DNA from: Candidatus Hydrogenedentota bacterium
GTDB lineage: Bacteria; Hydrogenedentota; Hydrogenedentia; Hydrogenedentales; SLHB01
Assembly (NCBI GenBank): GCA_020848835.1
Contig: JADLHJ010000049.1
Location: forward strand, 1-64,000
Length of the DNA stretch: 64,000 bases
Direction: 5' to 3'
The notes beneath the pieces are model-generated. The model was not told where the DNA came from. It searched no databases and saw nothing but the letters and a program-made list of their open reading frames with translations. How positions within the stretch are numbered: position 1 is the first letter of the stretch; each line of letters begins with the position of its first letter. Made by a program: the position numbers and the translations under genes. Below, piece after piece: positions 60,359 to 64,000 of this stretch.

Positions 60359-63004
60359 TTAATCGTCCTCATCTTCATCGTGGGCATCCGCGCCCGGCCA
60401 ATGCTTCGCACCCACCTGTTCACGCCGAGCCAATTTCGGATAAGGAGTGTCATATCCCTTCACGGCGTGCCAGAGTATTCTGTTAAACGTTGATTCGTCC
60501 GCAAGATCGATGTCGTCCAATGGGAGTTCATTCGACAACTTTGCGTAATGCCGCTCCTTCCCGCGCAGCGAAGCCAATTTCGGATTCATCTCATCCAGCG
60601 GAATGTTGTTCGGCAGCGCAGTGTACGGCGTCAAGTCCGATGAATTCTGAAAGCACTCCACCATCGGATTTGCCGCAAGATCGAATTGCGTCATCGGCGG
60701 CAAACCCAAAATCAACTGCATCGTCCGCAGCATGCTGCTCTGATTATAGTGCGTGCTCTCGACAACCTTGCGCTTGGTATATGGACTGATGCACAGCGCC
60801 ACCGTGCGGTGTCCATCTACGTGGTCAAGTCCCGCCTGTGGATCGTCTTCCACCACAAAGATCGCTGTCTGCGGCCAGAATTTGCTCTTGCTGACTGCCT
60901 CGACAATCTGACCCAAGGCGAGGTCATTGTCCGCGACAGCCGCGCGCGGCGTGGGCATGCCCTCGCGCGTGCCTGAGGTGTGGTCGTTCGGCAGCAGCAT
61001 GATCATGAAATTCGGCAGCGTTCCCTTCGCTTCAAACTCCTTCAACTCGCGAATGAAATGTTGCGCGCGGTACACGTCCTGCATCTTACCGGGAAACCCA
61101 ATAAAGTCCTTGCACAGATACGGCTCCAGCGTGTGCAGTTCCGTAGTCGCTTCGATAGTCACATTGCGCGTGCCGCTCTTATAGTCGTTATAGATGTCCG
61201 TCCACGTCGCGGTTGCAGGCGTGATCTTCGCTTTCACAAATTCGCCGTAAACGCGCAGCGACAACCCCGCGCGCAACACATAATCCCAAATAAACCCCGC
61301 GCCCGAATACGCAAGCGCGTCGTCCCCGTCGTAGGGATAACTGCGTGAAAAGTCGCCGAAGCTCTTCTCGATGTAATCCGTTACGTATCCTTCGTTGGTC
61401 CACTGGTGCCCGTCCGCGCTCAACACCCCGTTGCAGTAAAAATTGTCGAGCAGCACAAACTGCTCCGCCAACGCGTGATGGTTTGGCGTTACTTCGCGTC
61501 CAAACATCACAAGCCGCGGATTGCCGTTTCCCTGCGGCATGTCCCCGAAGACCTGATCGTAGGTACGGTTCTCCTTGATGATGTACAGCACGTGCTTAAT
61601 CGGCGAGACCTCGCCCGGCTTCGTTGGAATTGCCACCGTCGCAGGCTTCACGCTGGCGAGGTTAAGTTCCCGATGAATCTTGGGAAGGCGCATGTTCTCC
61701 GCAACGCGCGTCGTATAGATCTCGAGTTCATCGGCATTCGGCGCGGGAATGATCGAAAGCGAACCCAGATGATCGTGCGAATTGAACCCGGTTACGTCTG
61801 CGCCAAAGTTCGTTCGTTTTGCTTCCGCATTCGCACGCTCAAACCGGCTCCCCACGCCCTTTGTATTTCCAACGTACAGCACATTATCGCGTAGCGCGAT
61901 GCAACCCGGATACCAGCCCGTAGGTATCAGGCCGGTAACGCGCCTCGCGCGCAGATCGATCACCGCGACCGCATTGTTGCCGCCATTGCATACGTACAAC
62001 GACGCGCCATCCGGCGACACGGCCAGCGCGTTCGGCGCGCACCCAAACGGCAACTCCGCCATCGGCTTTACGCCGAGCGTGTCCACGACAGCATCCGATG
62101 CTGTATCAATCACCGACACCGTATCGCTGTTTGCATTGGCAACATACAGGCGAGACCCATCGGGCGAGAGCGCCATTTCAGACGGATGCAACTGCACCTC
62201 GATCTCGCGCAACAACGCGCGCGATGCACAATCGATCACCGAAACAGTCCCGGACGACGCTACACCCGTCTCCGGATCGACCAGCACCTGCGAGCCAGAC
62301 GACGGCCCGGTCTTCTCTCCGTCCTTCGGACGCCGCCCTCCCCAATTGGAAACATACGCTTTCCCACCTTGAAGCACCACGGTATACGGCGCGATACCCA
62401 CTGGGATTTCCTGCTCAAGTTTTCGCGCGGCAAGATTCACCACGCCTACGCTGTTATTTCGACTCAGCGTCACGTAAGCGATACCACGGTCTTCATCCAA
62501 CGCGAATCCTCCCGGACTCGAGTTCTTGTCCTTCGCTCCGGGAAGTTCAATTTCAGTATCGAACTTGAACGTCCCGTCCGCTTGACGTGATGCACCCCGC
62601 AGCCACTGTTCCGTCGCGGTAATCCATATGGTATTGCCGGCGCGCGACCACGCAATCCCGCAAAAGCTGTTGCCGTCCTTCGGAAGTTTCAGCGTCTGCT
62701 TGATGGTCTTGGATGCAGTATCGACCAGGACAATGTCTTGACGGCCCTTGATGGCGAGAACGGAACCGTCGGGGCTGAATGCCAAACCCACGGGCCGCCC
62801 GGGAAAGAGCACCTGCTCACCCGCCGGCGCGATGCGCTGCGTCGTAGGCACTACATAAGTGCCATCGTCCTGCGGCCCCACCGCCGCCTTCGCGAGAAAC
62901 GCATCCGGCCCCGAGCGCAATGCCGCATCGATCCCGCGCGGCGCCCCTCCCGTGACACACCCCGCACAGCACAACAACACGATCCCGAAGATGAAAGTAC
63001 GCAT
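60359..63004 (-). CDS. YncE-type beta-propeller / phosphatase lipoprotein
   Basis: An 881-residue protein. ATG 63004 begins a lipoprotein signal (MRTFIFGIVLLCCAGC); the frame is open to 63091 but that leader lacks signal features. Residues about 50-430 form a YVTN/YncE seven-bladed propeller (PVGLAFSPDGSVLAI, MALSPDGSRLYVANANSDTVSVI). About 480-800 is an alkaline phosphatase/phosphoesterase superfamily domain (YIIKENRTYDQVFGDMPQ, VVEDDPQAGLDHVDGHR), with the usual metal-site Asp/His clusters. It is co-transcribed with the CBM9/beta-lactamase gene with no gap. Likely an outer-membrane or periplasmic phosphodiesterase/phosphatase. Confidence 0.9.
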   Translation of the reverse strand: MRTFIFGIVLLCCAGCVTGGAPRGIDAALRSGPDAFLAKAAVGPQDDGTYVVPTTQRIAPAGEQVLFPGRPVGLAFSPDGSVLAIKGRQDIVLVDTASKTIKQTLKLPKDGNSFCGIAWSRAGNTIWITATEQWLRGASRQADGTFKFDTEIELPGAKDKNSSPGGFALDEDRGIAYVTLSRNNSVGVVNLAARKLEQEIPVGIAPYTVVLQGGKAYVSNWGGRRPKDGEKTGPSSGSQVLVDPETGVASSGTVSVIDCASRALLREIEVQLHPSEMALSPDGSRLYVANANSDTVSVIDTASDAVVDTLGVKPMAELPFGCAPNALAVSPDGASLYVCNGGNNAVAVIDLRARRVTGLIPTGWYPGCIALRDNVLYVGNTKGVGSRFERANAEAKRTNFGADVTGFNSHDHLGSLSIIPAPNADELEIYTTRVAENMRLPKIHRELNLASVKPATVAIPTKPGEVSPIKHVLYIIKENRTYDQVFGDMPQGNGNPRLVMFGREVTPNHHALAEQFVLLDNFYCNGVLSADGHQWTNEGYVTDYIEKSFGDFSRSYPYDGDDALAYSGAGFIWDYVLRAGLSLRVYGEFVKAKITPATATWTDIYNDYKSGTRNVTIEATTELHTLEPYLCKDFIGFPGKMQDVYRAQHFIRELKEFEAKGTLPNFMIMLLPNDHTSGTREGMPTPRAAVADNDLALGQIVEAVSKSKFWPQTAIFVVEDDPQAGLDHVDGHRTVALCISPYTKRKVVESTHYNQSSMLRTMQLILGLPPMTQFDLAANPMVECFQNSSDLTPYTALPNNIPLDEMNPKLASLRGKERHYAKLSNELPLDDIDLADESTFNRILWHAVKGYDTPYPKLARREQVGAKHWPGADAHDEDEDD

Positions 63005-63099
63005 AGGCCCGCACCCCGATTGATCCGTCGTATCGCCTGGCCTCCGAGCCGGGCGTTCGCACCTGTTACTCGTTACCAAATTTCTATTCAATAAAGCGC

Positions 63100-63120
63100 T
63101 CTTGAAAAGCTCTGCTTTGG
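63100..63120. repeat. Second copy of the 21-bp intergenic repeat
   Basis: Identical to 55713-55733 over 21 bases (CTCTTGAAAAGCTCTGCTTT plus G). It lies in the spacer between the YncE gene and the ferritin group. Confidence 0.8.
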
Positions 63121-63154
63121 CAGCAACTTCACAATTTGCGACCTAATCTGAAGC

Positions 63155-63176
63155 GCCCGGTTTCTACGCCGGGCGA
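63155..63176. repeat. CGCCCGG palindrome
   Basis: CGCCCGG (63155-63161) pairs with CCGGGCG (63170-63176) around an 8-nt loop. It is of the GGGCG/CGCCC type and has no T-run. Confidence 0.5.
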
Positions 63177-63281
63177 TGCAGTGTAGCCACCACCCCACAA
63201 CCAATCAATCGGCCTTGAACCGATCAGCCCGCTGTGTTAGCGTGTGGCCTCCGGCGACAACTTTTTAGGAGAGTCCTGACC

Positions 63282-63398
63282 ATGAAACATGTTCGCAATA
63301 TCACCCAGCCCCGCGCGGCAGCCATCGGACCCGGCTATACCTTTATCCAGCAGTTCCTGCTGTTCCTCACGAAAGGCAAGATCCTGCCCTTCCTGTAG
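63282..63398 (+). CDS. 38-residue microprotein upstream of ferritin
   Basis: A small open frame from ATG 63282 to TAG 63398, preceded by AGGAGAG at about 8-nt spacing. The product has a basic N-terminus (MKHVRNITQPRAAAIGPG) and a hydrophobic second half (YTFIQQFLLFLTKGKILPFL), suggesting a membrane-associated amphipathic helix. It ends 30 nt before ferritin and is probably co-transcribed with it. I do not recognise the family. It could also act as a leader for translational control of ferritin. Confidence 0.55.
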   Translation: MKHVRNITQPRAAAIGPGYTFIQQFLLFLTKGKILPFL

Positions 63399-63428
63399 AT
63401 CGAAACGCGATAACCTCGAGGTAGAATT

Positions 63429-63950
63429 ATGATCGGCGGAAAGCTGGAAAAGGCGCTGAACAAACAACTCAACATGGAGTTGTTCTCCGCGTACTTGTAC
63501 GTGGCGATGGCGGCGTTCTTCGAACACAAAGGTCTCAACGGCTTCGCGAACTGGATGCGCATCCAGGCCCGCGAAGAAATGGACCACGCCACCAAGTTCT
63601 ACACCTACATCCACGACGTCGGCGGCCGCGTCGAACTCGAAGCCATCGCCAAACCGCCCGTAGACTTCAAGTCGCCACTCGCAGTATTTGAAGATGCCCT
63701 CGCGCACGAACAGACCGTCACGAAGTCCATCTACAAACTCATGGACCTAGCGCTCGCCGAATCGCACCACGCCACCAGCACCTTCCTCCAATGGTTCGTA
63801 ACCGAACAAGTCGAAGAAGAAAAAGTGGCCGACGAAATCGTCAAGCGCCTGCAACTCGTAGACAGCTCGCCCGAAGGCCTCTTCATGATCGACCGCGAAA
63901 TGGCCCTGCGCCAGTATACGCCTGCGGCAGACAGCGCCGCCGCAACATAA
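63429..63950 (+). CDS. Bacterial non-heme ferritin
   Basis: A 173-residue FtnA-type ferritin that oxidises and stores iron in a 24-subunit shell. The ferroxidase ligands are in the expected positions: Glu17 (NMELFSAY), Glu50 and His53 (REEMDHA), Glu94, Gln127 and Glu130 (TEQVEEE). SD GAGGT lies 6 nt before the ATG at 63429. The C-terminal tail is Ala-rich. No heme-binding Met of bacterioferritin is present. It follows the 38-residue microprotein. Confidence 0.95.
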   Translation: MIGGKLEKALNKQLNMELFSAYLYVAMAAFFEHKGLNGFANWMRIQAREEMDHATKFYTYIHDVGGRVELEAIAKPPVDFKSPLAVFEDALAHEQTVTKSIYKLMDLALAESHHATSTFLQWFVTEQVEEEKVADEIVKRLQLVDSSPEGLFMIDREMALRQYTPAADSAAAT

Positions 63951-63977
63951 CCGTTAAGACTAGTTGGTTTCTCACAA

Positions 63978-64000
63978 GCCCCGGTTCCGCCGGGGCGTTT
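63978..64000 (+). terminator. Probable terminator after ferritin, cut by window end
   Basis: GCCCCGG (63978-63984) pairs with CCGGGGC (63990-63996) around a 5-nt loop, followed by GTTT at the end of the window. Confidence 0.7.

Noticed and set aside
1-64000. tRNA, rRNA, CRISPR, prophage or transposase genes
   Set aside because: No cloverleaf-like sequence, repeat-spacer array or integrase/transposase product was recognised on reading both strands; a dedicated tRNA or CRISPR search could still find something missed.

Overview
The window reads as a contiguous chromosome segment of moderate to high G+C from a Gram-negative, flagellated, free-living heterotroph. Signal peptides, lipoproteins, Tat signals, two type IV-pilin/pseudopilin genes, secreted proteins with DxDxDG calcium-binding repeats, DUF1080, DUF1573, Gfo/Idh/MocA, sialidase-like and YncE/phosphatase genes together are typical of the Planctomycetes / Candidatus Hydrogenedentota type of genome. 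That assignment is inference from gene content; there is no rRNA or other phylogenetic marker here. I saw no tRNA, rRNA, CRISPR array, transposase or prophage.

Layout. 1-451: 3'-truncated pilin gene (minus) with a sigma-54-like promoter. 882-6853: a one-module nonribosomal peptide synthetase (C-A-PCP-E-TE) followed by a small HabA/B-like membrane protein, with an unlisted 32-residue membrane microprotein on the opposite strand at 6839-6937. 7248-23053: a large flagellar cluster, flgB-flgC-fliE-(truncated FliF-like gene)-fliF-fliG-fliH-fliI-fliJ-motE-like-fliK-flgD-TIGR02530-flgE, a strong terminator, then motA-motB-fliL-fliN-fliO-fliP. fliM, fliQ, fliR, flhA and flhB are not in the window. 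23191-26124: a DUF1080 secreted protein, then a convergent four-gene block (Nfu-type scaffold, unknown protein, pterin-carbinolamine dehydratase, IscU-like protein). 26295-40190: DUF2892 protein, an unusual GH42-like/nitrilase fusion, two very large secreted proteins with calcium-binding repeats, an envelope operon (lipoprotein, NTF2-like, TPR), GNAT acetyltransferase, fatty-acid desaturase and methyltransferase. 40247-50295: zinc/cadmium P-type ATPase, Tat-exported Gfo/Idh/MocA protein, a MASE1-PAS hybrid histidine kinase, and a divergent rex-prpB-prpC group. 50359-54514: a tight minus-strand operon (zinc-ribbon membrane protein, PhyH dioxygenase, XdhC, MocA, sialidase-like protein). 54670-63004: a pseudopilin, a lipoprotein, a DUF1573 protein, a CBM9-like/beta-lactamase fusion and a YncE-propeller/phosphatase lipoprotein. 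63282-63950: a 38-residue microprotein and ferritin.

How the genes fit together. The flagellar genes encode the proximal rod, MS ring, switch, export ATPase complex, hook and stator, and look like two or more transcription units divided at the terminator at 18732-18773. Rex, a NADH/NAD+ sensor, sits directly before methylisocitrate lyase and (methyl)citrate synthase, suggesting redox control of propionate or TCA carbon flow. The secreted hydrolases point to degradation of glycans and phosphorylated or amidated polymers. Intergenic spaces carry several families of short palindromic repeats.

Many starts are GTG or TTG. Several start sites below differ from the longest open frame because Shine-Dalgarno (SD) spacing, signal peptides or intergenic repeats favour a later codon; each such choice is explained.
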